DNA from: an uncultured Sphingomonadaceae bacterium
GTDB taxonomy: Bacteria; Pseudomonadota; Alphaproteobacteria; Sphingomonadales; Sphingomonadaceae
Length of the DNA: 7,660 nt
Direction: 5' to 3'
Assembly: GCA_938003725.1 (NCBI GenBank)
Contig: CALKXX010000083.1
Coordinates: 1 to 7,660 of the forward strand
The translations under genes were made by a program, and so were the position numbers. This document shows, in pieces, positions 1 to 6,826 of the stretch. Numbering within the stretch: position 1 is the first letter of the stretch; each line of letters begins with the position of its first letter. Below the pieces are notes generated by a model. The model was not told where the DNA came from. It searched no databases and worked only from the letters and a program-made list of their open reading frames with translations.

Positions 1-791
1 CCAGTTACAAAGGCTTCCTCAGCACCATAAACATCGGTCAGTGAGAAATTCTTCTCAAACACGGGAATATCATTTTCCCGGCAAAGTTGGACGATGTTGC
101 TGCGCGTTATTCCGCCCAGGCAATAGTCACCACTTGATGTCCACACTTCGCCTTTGCGCACGATGAAAAAATGGGTGGAGTTGCAGGTCGCTACAAAACC
201 CTGTGGATCAAGCATAAGCGCTTCATCGGCACCGGCCTGTGTGGCTTGAATACAGGCGGTGATGCAATTTAGTTTGCTATGCGAATTCAACTTTTGATCC
301 TGTACCGCCGGATCACCGCGCCGCACATGGACGGTGAATAGGCGGATGCCATTCTCGACCGTACTCGGCAATGGGTCCTTATATTCGGGTATAATCACGA
401 TGGTTGCATCGGAAATCACCACACGGGGGTCTTGATAGGGTGTTGATCTTATACCGCGCGTGACCATCAACCGAATATGGACCCCTTCCGCATTCCCCAT
501 TTCGTTTGCGGACAAGGTTTCATAGAGCCGATCAACAAGCTGTTCACGGGATATTCCGATATCCATCGCAATCGCCTTTGCACCTTCAAACAAACGGTCC
601 AAATGAGCGCCAAGAAACGCGATCTTACCTGTATGGACGCGCAGCCCCTCCCACACGCCGTCACCCAGCATGAAGCCGCTATCGAACACTGACACGGTCG
701 CTTCTGCGCGAGGCGTCATCTTTCCATTCACATTGATCAGGATATTTTCGTTGCGCGGGTCGGCCGCATAATCATGTGTGCCTTTGGCCAT
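1..791 (-). CDS. Class IV (fold-type IV) PLP aminotransferase, branched-chain/D-amino-acid aminotransferase-like; 3' end cut by window edge
   Basis: The reverse strand stays open from an ATG at 789-791 to the window edge, giving 263 complete codons without a stop. It reads as a pyridoxal-phosphate aminotransferase of the IlvE / D-alanine aminotransferase / aminodeoxychorismate lyase superfamily. The N-terminal landmark VFDSGFMLGDGVWEGLRV (residues 35-52) is the family's 'fDxGfxxGDGvfE' segment. The stretch SHSKLNCITACIQA (about 170-183) is where the Schiff-base lysine is expected, so K173 is my candidate. It is followed by ADEALMLDPQGFVATCNSTH and then LGGITRS (about 225-231), the usual phosphate-binding region. 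Expected activity is transfer of an amino group between 2-oxoglutarate/glutamate and a branched-chain or similar acid in the cytoplasm; the exact substrate cannot be read from sequence. The start fits the family N-terminus and has a purine-rich AGAAAG about 10 bases upstream. It lies 160 bases downstream of lpdA in the same direction, so it may be in that operon or have its own promoter. Roughly 25-35 C-terminal residues are probably missing. Confidence 0.9.
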   Translation of the reverse strand, partial: MAKGTHDYAADPRNENILINVNGKMTPRAEATVSVFDSGFMLGDGVWEGLRVHTGKIAFLGAHLDRLFEGAKAIAMDIGISREQLVDRLYETLSANEMGNAEGVHIRLMVTRGIRSTPYQDPRVVISDATIVIIPEYKDPLPSTVENGIRLFTVHVRRGDPAVQDQKLNSHSKLNCITACIQATQAGADEALMLDPQGFVATCNSTHFFIVRKGEVWTSSGDYCLGGITRSNIVQLCRENDIPVFEKNFSLTDVYGAEEAFVT

Positions 792-806
792 TTATTTGCT
801 TTCTGA

Positions 807-955
807 TCAATCTACTGGCTTCAAAACTTCATCCATTCTTTGTAGGCCAAAAAAATATCGAAACAAGTTTCACATCGGCGAGAACAACGCGCCGGACGAG
901 ATAAACAAGAGCAGCCAACCAACGGTCAAAATCAGATAATTTTTGCGCGGTTCAT
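807..955 (-). other. Possible remains of a small membrane-protein gene between lpdA and the aminotransferase
   Basis: This holds most of the 160-base gap. On the minus strand one frame is open from 962 to 807 except for a single TGA at 870-872. Before that TGA it encodes a strongly hydrophobic run, LILTVGWLLLFISSGALF, that looks like one membrane helix preceded by PRKNY. After the TGA it continues with YFFGLQRMDEVLKPVD and stops at 807-809, 15 bases before the aminotransferase ATG. No good start lies in that frame. However, an ATG at 953-955 overlaps the lpdA stop as ATGA, and one extra base after it would bring it into the hydrophobic frame. This would fit a small gene damaged by a frameshift and a nonsense change, but a chance open frame is also possible. 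I do not recognise a family. Confidence 0.2.
839..866 (-). promoter_or_regulatory. Weak candidate promoter for the aminotransferase gene
   Basis: On the minus strand TTGTTT (861-866) is followed after 16 bases by TACAAA (839-844), about 47 bases before the aminotransferase start. The -10 box matches the consensus at four of six positions and the -35 box at three of six. The sequence alone cannot separate this from chance. The 160-base gap makes an independent promoter reasonable. Confidence 0.2.
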
Positions 956-2349
956 ATATGCATCACGCGCCCATAGGCATCCAACACGCTCTCATGCATC
1001 ATTTCGCTGAGCGTAGGATGCGGGAAGACGGTGTTCATCAATTCCGCCTCTGTCGTTTCGAGCGTCTTGCCGACGGTATAGCCCTGAATCAGTTCGGTAA
1101 CCTCTGCACCGATCATATGTGCGCCTAGCAATTCGCCGGTTTTTGCGTCGAAAACGGTTTTGATAAATCCTTCCGTTTCACCCAGCGCAATGGCCTTGCC
1201 ATTACCGATAAATGGGAATTTCCCGACTTTAACCTCATAGCCAGCTTCTTTTGCCTTGGCTTCCGTCAGGCCGACGCTGGCAATCTGTGGATGGCAGTAT
1301 GTACAACCTGGAATATTATTTATGTCCATCGTGTGCGGATGGCCGCCCGCAATTGTTTCCGCGGCAATCACGCCTTCATGACTTGCCTTATGCGCCAGCC
1401 ATGGACCGGCGGTACAATCGCCAATCGCATAAATGCCGTCGACATTGGTCCGGCAATGAGCATCGGTTTTGATATGGAAACGTTCATCCGGCTCAACGCC
1501 CAACTCATCCAACCCTATGGCCTCGATATTTGGCTGTATGCCGACCGCGACGATTACATGGCTAAACTCATGGGCCTGCTTTTTGCCTTTGCTATCTTCA
1601 ATCTCTGCCTTGACGCCCTTTGCCCCCGCATCAATGCTCTTTACCCCTGCCCCCGTCATTATGTTCATGCCCTGTTTTTTCAGGGATTTTTCTAGGAACT
1701 TTGAAACTTCTTCATCTTCAACGGGAACGATCCGGTCCAGCATTTCGACCACCGTCACTTCACTGCCCATGTCGTTATAGAAACTGGCAAACTCGATTCC
1801 AATGGCTCCAGAACCGATGATCAACAGCTTGGTCGGCATTTCCGGCGGCGTCATCGCGTGGCGATAAGTCCAGATGCGCTTTCCATCGGCCTTTGCAAAA
1901 GGCAGGTCGCGAGCGCGGGCGCCAGTGGCAATAATGATATTCTTCGTTTCTAACTCCTCGTCACCCTTTTCCGTTTTGACGTTGATCTTGCCAGGTGCAG
2001 TGATTTTACCGTCACCCATAACGACATCAATCTTGTTCTTTTTCATCAGGCCGGCGACGCCCTGGGTCAACTGTTTCGCCACGCCGCGAGAGCGCTTGAC
2101 CACGGCCTCCAGATCAGCCGTAATATTTTCGGCGGCTAGCCCATAGTCCGCAGCATTTTTCATATTGTGAAAAATTTCGGCGGAACGCAGCAATGCCTTG
2201 GTTGGAATACATCCCCAATTCAGGCAAATACCGCCCAAATTCTCGCGCTCCACAATCGCAGTTTTCAGGCCCAGCTGCGCCGCGCGGATAGCGGCTACAT
2301 AGCCTCCGGGGCCGGAGCCCAGAACGACAAGGTCATATGATTGGGTCAT
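952..2349 (-). CDS. lpdA: Dihydrolipoyl dehydrogenase (E3)
   Basis: This encodes a complete 465-residue dihydrolipoamide dehydrogenase, the usual length. It reoxidises the dihydrolipoyl arm of E2 and passes electrons through FAD to NAD+ in the cytoplasm. Visible landmarks in order: the FAD-binding GSGPGG (11-16) in the N-terminal Rossmann fold; the redox disulphide GGICLNWGCIPTK with C42 and C47; the NAD-binding GSGAIG (179-184); the second FAD contact YAIGDC (307-312); and the C-terminal dimerisation domain ending in HPTLSEMMHE, with the conserved His444-Glu449 pair that acts as catalytic base. No key residue is missing. The start ATG at 2347-2349 shares four bases (ATGA) with the stop of the E2 gene, so translation is probably coupled. 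GGGGA inside the end of E2 could serve as ribosome binding site. Adjacency to E2 says it mainly serves pyruvate dehydrogenase, but the same E3 could also serve 2-oxoglutarate dehydrogenase or glycine cleavage. Confidence 0.98.
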   Translation of the reverse strand: MTQSYDLVVLGSGPGGYVAAIRAAQLGLKTAIVERENLGGICLNWGCIPTKALLRSAEIFHNMKNAADYGLAAENITADLEAVVKRSRGVAKQLTQGVAGLMKKNKIDVVMGDGKITAPGKINVKTEKGDEELETKNIIIATGARARDLPFAKADGKRIWTYRHAMTPPEMPTKLLIIGSGAIGIEFASFYNDMGSEVTVVEMLDRIVPVEDEEVSKFLEKSLKKQGMNIMTGAGVKSIDAGAKGVKAEIEDSKGKKQAHEFSHVIVAVGIQPNIEAIGLDELGVEPDERFHIKTDAHCRTNVDGIYAIGDCTAGPWLAHKASHEGVIAAETIAGGHPHTMDINNIPGCTYCHPQIASVGLTEAKAKEAGYEVKVGKFPFIGNGKAIALGETEGFIKTVFDAKTGELLGAHMIGAEVTELIQGYTVGKTLETTEAELMNTVFPHPTLSEMMHESVLDAYGRVMHI

Positions 2350-3665
2350 GCCAGCATCCCCAATGGATTCTCAACAATCTCCTTAAACGCTTTCATGAAT
2401 GCAGCACCGGTCGCTCCGTCGATCGCGCGGTGATCGAAGCTTCCGGTAACGGTCATCATCGTCGCGATTTGGACGCTGTCGTCGATGACAACCGGCTTCT
2501 TGATGCCGGCGCTAATGGCAAGAATCATTCCGTGGGGCGGATTGATGACAGCATCGAACGTCGTCACACCAAACATACCCATGTTCGACAGACTTGCCGT
2601 ACCCCCCTGATATTCGTGCATTTTCAGTTTACCGGCCTTTGCACGTTCAGCCAGATCCTTCATCTCAGTTGCAATGGCGCTTAGTGATTTTGTGTCGGCG
2701 CTGGTTACGATGGGTGTGATCAGGCCGCCGGGAATACTAACCGCCACTGCGATATCGGCGCGCGCATAGCGGATCATCGCATCTTCGGTATAACTGACAT
2801 TGCTATCCGGTGCCTGCATCAGCGCGATCGCCTGCGCTTTTATCATTAGGTCATTGACCGACAATTTAACACCGCGTGCTTCCAGCGAAGCGTTTAGCTC
2901 TCCGCGTAGCTTCAGCAGTTTGTCGATATTCACGTCGATGCTGACCCGGTAATGCGGAATAGATTGTTTGGCCGCAGTTAGGCGCTTGGCAATGGTCTTA
3001 CGCATTCCGGATAGTTTTTCGGCGCTATGCGGAACATCGAAATCATTGGCGGGTGCTGCGGTTGCTGGTGCGGGGGCAGGTTCTGGCGCCGCACTGGGTG
3101 CGGATGTTGCCGCGCTCTTCACAGGGGCTGTTCCGCCTTCTGCGGCATCAATATCTGTTTTGACAATCCGGCCACCGGGACCAGAGCCAGCGATTGTGCT
3201 TAAATCAACATCCTTTTGTTCGGCCAGACGCCGCGCCAACGGGCTTGCCTTTACGCGGCCATCCGAAGAAGTTGATGGCGCAGCCGCTGGTGCTGGGGCT
3301 GGCGCGGGTGTGGTGGTCGGACTTGGTGTGGGAGCCTCAGTTTTTGAGTCTTCAGCCTCGCTTTTTCGTTCAGATTTCTGCTCTTTCGTCGGGGCAGGAG
3401 CGGATGCAGCTGAGGCATCCTCGCCTTCCTCCGCAATAATCGCAATCACCTCACCGACCTTCACATTGTCAGTGCCTTCGGGCACGACAATCTGCGCCAC
3501 AATTCCTTCATCAATGGCTTCAAACTCCATTGTGGCTTTATCTGTCTCAATTTCTGCCAACAGATCTCCGGAAGAAACTTCATCACCTTCCTTGACCAGC
3601 CACTTCGCTAACGTCCCTTCCTCCATCGTCGGTGAAAGGGCAGGCATTTGAAGATTGATGGGCAT
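2346..3665 (-). CDS. pdhC: Pyruvate dehydrogenase complex dihydrolipoamide acetyltransferase (E2)
   Basis: This 439-residue E2 forms the core of pyruvate dehydrogenase and transfers the acetyl group from its lipoyl arm to CoA. Domain order: one N-terminal lipoyl domain (about 1-80) with the lipoylated lysine K43 in IETDKATMEFEA; an Ala/Pro/Glu/Lys-rich flexible linker (about 85-135); a peripheral-subunit-binding domain (about 138-174, VKASPLARRLAEQ then GSGPGGRIVKTDI) that holds E1 or E3; a second Ala/Pro linker (about 180-206); and the catalytic domain (about 210-439). The catalytic motif is SFDHRAIDG, with H412 and D416. The opening PINLQMPALSPTMEEGTLAKW and the 'GGLITPIV' and 'NMGMFGV' segments are typical of pyruvate rather than 2-oxoglutarate E2. 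The ATG at 3663-3665 gives the normal lipoyl-domain start and has a modest AAAGAAAG upstream. It overlaps lpdA by four bases. The E1 alpha and beta genes, often upstream of pdhC, are absent; a divergent stress-protein gene is there instead. The older name aceF would also fit. Confidence 0.97.
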   Translation of the reverse strand: MPINLQMPALSPTMEEGTLAKWLVKEGDEVSSGDLLAEIETDKATMEFEAIDEGIVAQIVVPEGTDNVKVGEVIAIIAEEGEDASAASAPAPTKEQKSERKSEAEDSKTEAPTPSPTTTPAPAPAPAAAPSTSSDGRVKASPLARRLAEQKDVDLSTIAGSGPGGRIVKTDIDAAEGGTAPVKSAATSAPSAAPEPAPAPATAAPANDFDVPHSAEKLSGMRKTIAKRLTAAKQSIPHYRVSIDVNIDKLLKLRGELNASLEARGVKLSVNDLMIKAQAIALMQAPDSNVSYTEDAMIRYARADIAVAVSIPGGLITPIVTSADTKSLSAIATEMKDLAERAKAGKLKMHEYQGGTASLSNMGMFGVTTFDAVINPPHGMILAISAGIKKPVVIDDSVQIATMMTVTGSFDHRAIDGATGAAFMKAFKEIVENPLGMLA

Positions 3666-3705
3666 GACTGATGATCTTTCTTTTGGGGCAAGTCGCGTCG
3701 AACAA

Positions 3706-3734
3706 ACTGTTCATCATTGAAGCAATATCGTCAA
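3706..3734 (-). promoter_or_regulatory. Candidate promoter for pdhC-lpdA in the divergent spacer
   Basis: The 135 bases between pdhC and the stress-protein gene must hold promoters for both directions. On the minus strand TTGACG (3729-3734) is a near-perfect -35 box. At 17 bases spacing lies AACAGT (3706-3711), a poor -10 match, about 40 bases before the pdhC ATG. The -35 is convincing and the -10 is not. For the plus-strand gene I see no clear pair; TTGCCT or TTGCCG around 3745-3757 are possible -35 elements only. Confidence 0.25.
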
Positions 3735-3800
3735 GACCGCTGACTTGCCTTTGCCGGTTTTTTATCGCAACAAGCAGTTCTGACAGGGTAGGAACAGAAA

Positions 3801-4256
3801 ATGCGCACATATCTTGTGGTTATTGATGAAACCGAAGAGGCCAGCATTGCGCTGCGCTTTGCCTCCCGTCGCGCCATGAAAACAAATGGCGCCTTACACA
3901 TTCTGGCATTGGTCGAAAGCGAAGGATTTGTAGCTTGGGGCGGAGTTCAGGCAACGCTGGAGGAAGAGGCTAAGAACCGGGCAGAAGCGTTGGTATCTAG
4001 CGCTGCGGGATCTTTGTTCGAAGAAACCGGAATACGCCCCTCCATCACGGTAAAAGAAGGCAAAGGCCCAAAAGTTGTCCGCAATATGATGGAGAGCGTT
4101 GAAGATTTGGGCGCACTGGTTCTGGGCGCTGCAGCAACCGGCGCGCCGGGACCGCTCGTCACCCATTTTGCCGCCACGGAAGCAGGAACTCTGCCCTGTC
4201 CCGTGATGGTTGTGCCTGGCTCTCTCGATAAAGAAGAGATCGATCGGTTAAGCTGA
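3801..4256 (+). CDS. Universal stress protein (UspA family), ATP-binding motif degenerate
   Basis: This 151-residue protein matches the single-domain UspA fold and its usual length of about 140-160. It begins with the first strand YLVVIDETEEASIALRFA, where D9 is the conserved acidic residue near the nucleotide. Next come a helix with a run of acidic and basic residues (about 52-62) and strand SITVKEGKGPKVV. The late segment ALVLGAAATGAPGPL (105-119) leads to the last strand PCPVMVVPG (132-140). ATP-binding family members have G-2X-G-9X-G(S/T) here; this protein has G-A-P-G, but no GS/GT at the right spacing, so ATP binding is doubtful. The ATG at 3801 is preceded by AGGA at 3790-3793, a good ribosome binding site. 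It is the only gene on the plus strand, divergent from pdhC and convergent with the broken peroxiredoxin-like gene, whose end it overlaps by 9 bases. Its specific role cannot be told from sequence. Confidence 0.88.
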   Translation: MRTYLVVIDETEEASIALRFASRRAMKTNGALHILALVESEGFVAWGGVQATLEEEAKNRAEALVSSAAGSLFEETGIRPSITVKEGKGPKVVRNMMESVEDLGALVLGAAATGAPGPLVTHFAATEAGTLPCPVMVVPGSLDKEEIDRLS

Positions 4257-4444
4257 TTCTCCGCGTGCCGGATAATCATGTTCCAAGGCATATCCGATAC
4301 CCTGTAACAACTGGTCCAAGGGAGGCCGCGTGAACGGCATGCTCTGGACACTGGCGAAAAAAAGTGATTGGATCGAAACTCCCCGCCATCCGTTAAAGCA
4401 ACCTTTAAGTCAGGAATCGATTGAGTTGGGATCAGTTTTGTCAT
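4248..4444 (-). pseudogene. Remnant of a peroxiredoxin-like (AhpC/TSA family) gene with its middle deleted
   Basis: On the minus strand an ATG at 4442-4444, with AAGGAAAG just upstream, opens with MTKLIPTQSIPDLKV followed by a GGEF turn. This is the N-terminal pattern of the thioredoxin-fold peroxiredoxin-like proteins ('P-x-Q-x-V-P-x-L-x-V...GG'). From about 4363 leftwards a different frame (shifted by 2) gives FFASVQSMPFTRPPLDQLL, then GYALEHDYPARGESA and a TAA at 4248-4250. This is what I know as the C-terminus of the same family ('Q-x-MPF-x-RP...DYPARGE'). So about 24 N-terminal codons are joined out of frame to about 40 C-terminal codons. Roughly 100 or more residues are missing, including the region that normally carries the active-site cysteine motif. 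The junction lies near 4360-4376, beside a run of seven T. The product cannot be an active peroxiredoxin. The remnant follows rnr in the same direction after 72 bases. Family assignment is from memory of the pattern. Confidence 0.7.
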
Positions 4445-4516
4445 GTCGAGCTTTCCTTACGCGTTCAGATAGAGGTTATTCGTGTCATCCAGCAATAAGG
4501 TTATAAAGATTCCGGC

Positions 4517-6826
4517 CTAACGGCTGCGTTTCCCACCTTTATGTTTGATATTGGCTGGCCGGCCTCGCTTTCCTTTTTTGTGCGGTCTTCCCCGGTTCCC
4601 TCGCCTGCCCGCTGAAAACCCCCCTGACATGTGATTTGCACCTTCGGCCAGTTCAAATAGCAAGCTACCCGTCGCTGCATTAGCTTCTACTAAGCGTAGC
4701 TCCAGTTTCTGGCCGATATTATATGTGGTGCCACTATCAACCCCTTCTAGTTGCTGTTTTTGCTCATCATAATCAAAACGCTCCACGCCGAGGGTGCGGA
4801 CCGGAACCAATCCGTCTCCGCCCAGCTCTTCAACCGTTGCGAAGAATCCAAAATTCTGAACACCAGTGATCCGGCATTTCAACACTTGCCCGACCCGGTC
4901 CGACAGATGCGCCGAGATATAACGGTCAACGGTCTCGCGCTCCGCCATCATGGCTCGTCGTTCCAGCTGACTGATTTTTTCCGAGATCCGATCGAGCCTG
5001 CCGGCCTCCCCCTCCGTCAAACCGCTATGCTCCGGAATATCCGAATTTGCTGGTTTTGGCTGTTCCAACTTACACGCACTCACCAGCGCACGATGTACGA
5101 TCAAATCGGCATATCGGCGAATGGGGCTGGTAAAATGGGCGTAGCTGCCCAACGATAGTCCGAAATGGCCCATATTGGTTGGTCCATAATAGGCTTGTGT
5201 CTGGCTGCGTAAAATTTGCTCCATAACCAGCGGCAAAGTTTCACCTTCGCCGACTTGTTCTATCAATCGGTTAAACACTGCTGGCCGAATAACCTGTCCC
5301 ATCGCAAAGCTGATATCGAAGCTTTTTAGATAGTCTTTCAGTGCGACCAGTTTTTCACGAGACGGCGTTTCATGGACGCGATATATCAACGGAGATTTTT
5401 TTGATTCCAGCATTTTGGCAGCGGCAACGTTTGCGGCAATCATAAAATCCTCCACCAAACGGTGCGCGTCCAATCTTTCGCGAACAGCGATCTCCGCAAT
5501 CTTGCCTTCGTCGTCCAGCACAACGCGTTTTTCCGGCAAATCCAGATCAAGCGGCTCCCGGCTATCTCGGGCATGTTTCAGAAGCTTCCAACAATCCCAC
5601 AATGGCTGGAGCGCGGATTGTGTGAGAGCATGTTTCGCGCTGTCGTTTATTGCCGCTTGCGCCTCCTCATAAGCGATGTTTCCGGCAAGTCGCACAATTG
5701 CTCGTGTGAATCGTGAAGCGATCATTTTGCCTTTTGCGTCAATCGTCAGATGGCAGACCAAGGCGGCCCGATCGACGTCCTGTTTCAAGGAGCAAACATC
5801 GGTTGATAGCGCTTCGGGCAGCATGGGAACCACCCGGTCCGGAAAATAGACACTATTTCCGCGCTTATAGGCTTCCTTGTCCAATGCTGAGCCAGACCTG
5901 ACATAATAGGACACATCGGCAATCGCAATTACGGCCTGAAATCCGCCTTTGTTGTTGGCATTATCGTCCGGAGCGGCCCAAATGGCGTCATCATGATCCC
6001 GTGCGTCAGACGGATCGATTGCGACAATCGGAAGATGGCGCAGGTCTTCGCGTTTTTCTTCGGTGAGTGTTAGCTTCGTGGCCTGCTCCGCTTCCGCAGT
6101 GACAGCAGATGGAAATAGATTCGGTATTTCATATTTGTTGATTGCGATCAGGCTGAATGACTTTGGCGCGAAAGGATCACCCAATATGTCCTTTACTCGC
6201 GCCTTTACTTGCGATCCCCGACCATGTGGCTCCGCCATTACAAGATTGCCGACCTCGGCATCTCCAAGATCAGAAATGGCGGTACTACGGCGGATTTTGC
6301 GATCGACGGGCTTTAGCCAATATCGGTCACGCTCATCTTGTTCGATGATACCCATCAGCATATCACTGCTCTGGGCAAGTTTCTTCATAAGATAGGCGAT
6401 GTGCCCCTGTCCGCGTTCTTCCGTCCGCGCCAAGATTCGGTCACCAATGGACAGGGCCGCACGGCGACCGCGCTCTTTTATCCTAAGCTTCGGTAGCGGC
6501 GCATTATCCACTTCCCACCGTTCCGGAGACCCGATTGCCTCATTGCCATCAATTTCAATAATCTTGAGGACCGTAACTTTGGGAATGCCGCCCATTTTAT
6601 GGAACGCACGACCGGGGGTACTGTCAATCAGGCCTTCATCGGCCATATCTTTCAACAACGCCTTGAGCGCGATTTTGTCCGAACCGCGTAATCCGAACGC
6701 TTTGGCAATTTCCCGCTTACCAGCTGGCTGGTCCGATTTCTCGATAAGCTCGAGTATCTGTTTGCGCGTGGGAACCTGCTTGGGCTTGTGCGGTTTTTTA
6801 AACTTCTTTTTGGAAGATTGCGCCAT
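4517..6826 (-). CDS. rnr: Ribonuclease R (3'-5' exoribonuclease, RNB family)
   Basis: This 769-residue protein degrades structured RNA processively from the 3' end in the cytoplasm (mRNA, rRNA and tmRNA-related quality control). Domains in order: a lysine-rich head (1-22); a winged-helix-like segment (about 22-78, KREIAKAFGLRG...LIDSTPGRAF); cold-shock/OB domains (about 80-240); the RNB catalytic domain (about 262-585) with AIDPSDARDHDDAIW carrying D271, D277, D279 and D280, the metal-binding aspartates; the downstream FTSPIRRYADLIVHRAL (565-581), another family signature; an S1 RNA-binding domain (about 643-727, starting GQVLKCRITGVQNFGFFA); and a Gly/Arg/Lys-rich tail (738-769). All catalytic residues are present. 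I start at the ATG 4824-type position on the minus strand at 6824-6826. A TTG at 6827-6829 directly before it is a less likely start. The ATG overlaps the proS stop as TGATG, suggesting translational coupling. The stop is TAG at 4517-4519, and no clear hairpin terminator follows. Confidence 0.97.
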   Translation of the reverse strand: MAQSSKKKFKKPHKPKQVPTRKQILELIEKSDQPAGKREIAKAFGLRGSDKIALKALLKDMADEGLIDSTPGRAFHKMGGIPKVTVLKIIEIDGNEAIGSPERWEVDNAPLPKLRIKERGRRAALSIGDRILARTEERGQGHIAYLMKKLAQSSDMLMGIIEQDERDRYWLKPVDRKIRRSTAISDLGDAEVGNLVMAEPHGRGSQVKARVKDILGDPFAPKSFSLIAINKYEIPNLFPSAVTAEAEQATKLTLTEEKREDLRHLPIVAIDPSDARDHDDAIWAAPDDNANNKGGFQAVIAIADVSYYVRSGSALDKEAYKRGNSVYFPDRVVPMLPEALSTDVCSLKQDVDRAALVCHLTIDAKGKMIASRFTRAIVRLAGNIAYEEAQAAINDSAKHALTQSALQPLWDCWKLLKHARDSREPLDLDLPEKRVVLDDEGKIAEIAVRERLDAHRLVEDFMIAANVAAAKMLESKKSPLIYRVHETPSREKLVALKDYLKSFDISFAMGQVIRPAVFNRLIEQVGEGETLPLVMEQILRSQTQAYYGPTNMGHFGLSLGSYAHFTSPIRRYADLIVHRALVSACKLEQPKPANSDIPEHSGLTEGEAGRLDRISEKISQLERRAMMAERETVDRYISAHLSDRVGQVLKCRITGVQNFGFFATVEELGGDGLVPVRTLGVERFDYDEQKQQLEGVDSGTTYNIGQKLELRLVEANAATGSLLFELAEGANHMSGGFSAGRRGNRGRPHKKGKRGRPANIKHKGGKRSR

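Noticed and set aside
876..894. CGGCG / CGCCG inverted repeat after lpdA, considered as a terminator
   Set aside because: The stem is only 5 bp with a 9-base loop, and no T-run follows on the minus strand. The nearby T7 tract has no GC stem directly before it.
2968..3651. Long plus-strand open frame (227 codons) antisense to the E2 gene
   Set aside because: It mirrors the Ala/Pro-rich linkers and lipoyl domain of E2, has low-complexity Ala/Gly/Ser composition and no family resemblance. The E2 frame is unambiguous.
3583..3810. Minus-strand open frame crossing the pdhC start and the divergent spacer
   Set aside because: It overlaps pdhC in another frame, has no recognisable content, and would occupy the promoter region of both neighbours.
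3947..4247. Minus-strand continuation of the open frame starting at 4444
   Set aside because: Leftward of 4248 it runs antisense through the stress-protein gene and is not protein-like. Only the first codons of that frame belong to the peroxiredoxin-like remnant.
4269..4296. Inverted repeat CGGATA / TATCCG after the stress-protein gene, considered as a terminator
   Set aside because: The stem is short and has a 16-base loop and no T-run. It also lies inside the C-terminal codons of the peroxiredoxin-like remnant.
4357..4363. Run of seven T (minus strand) as a phase-variable frameshift site
   Set aside because: A slip here could change frame, but it could not restore the missing catalytic middle of the peroxiredoxin-like gene. 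Deletion explains the structure better.
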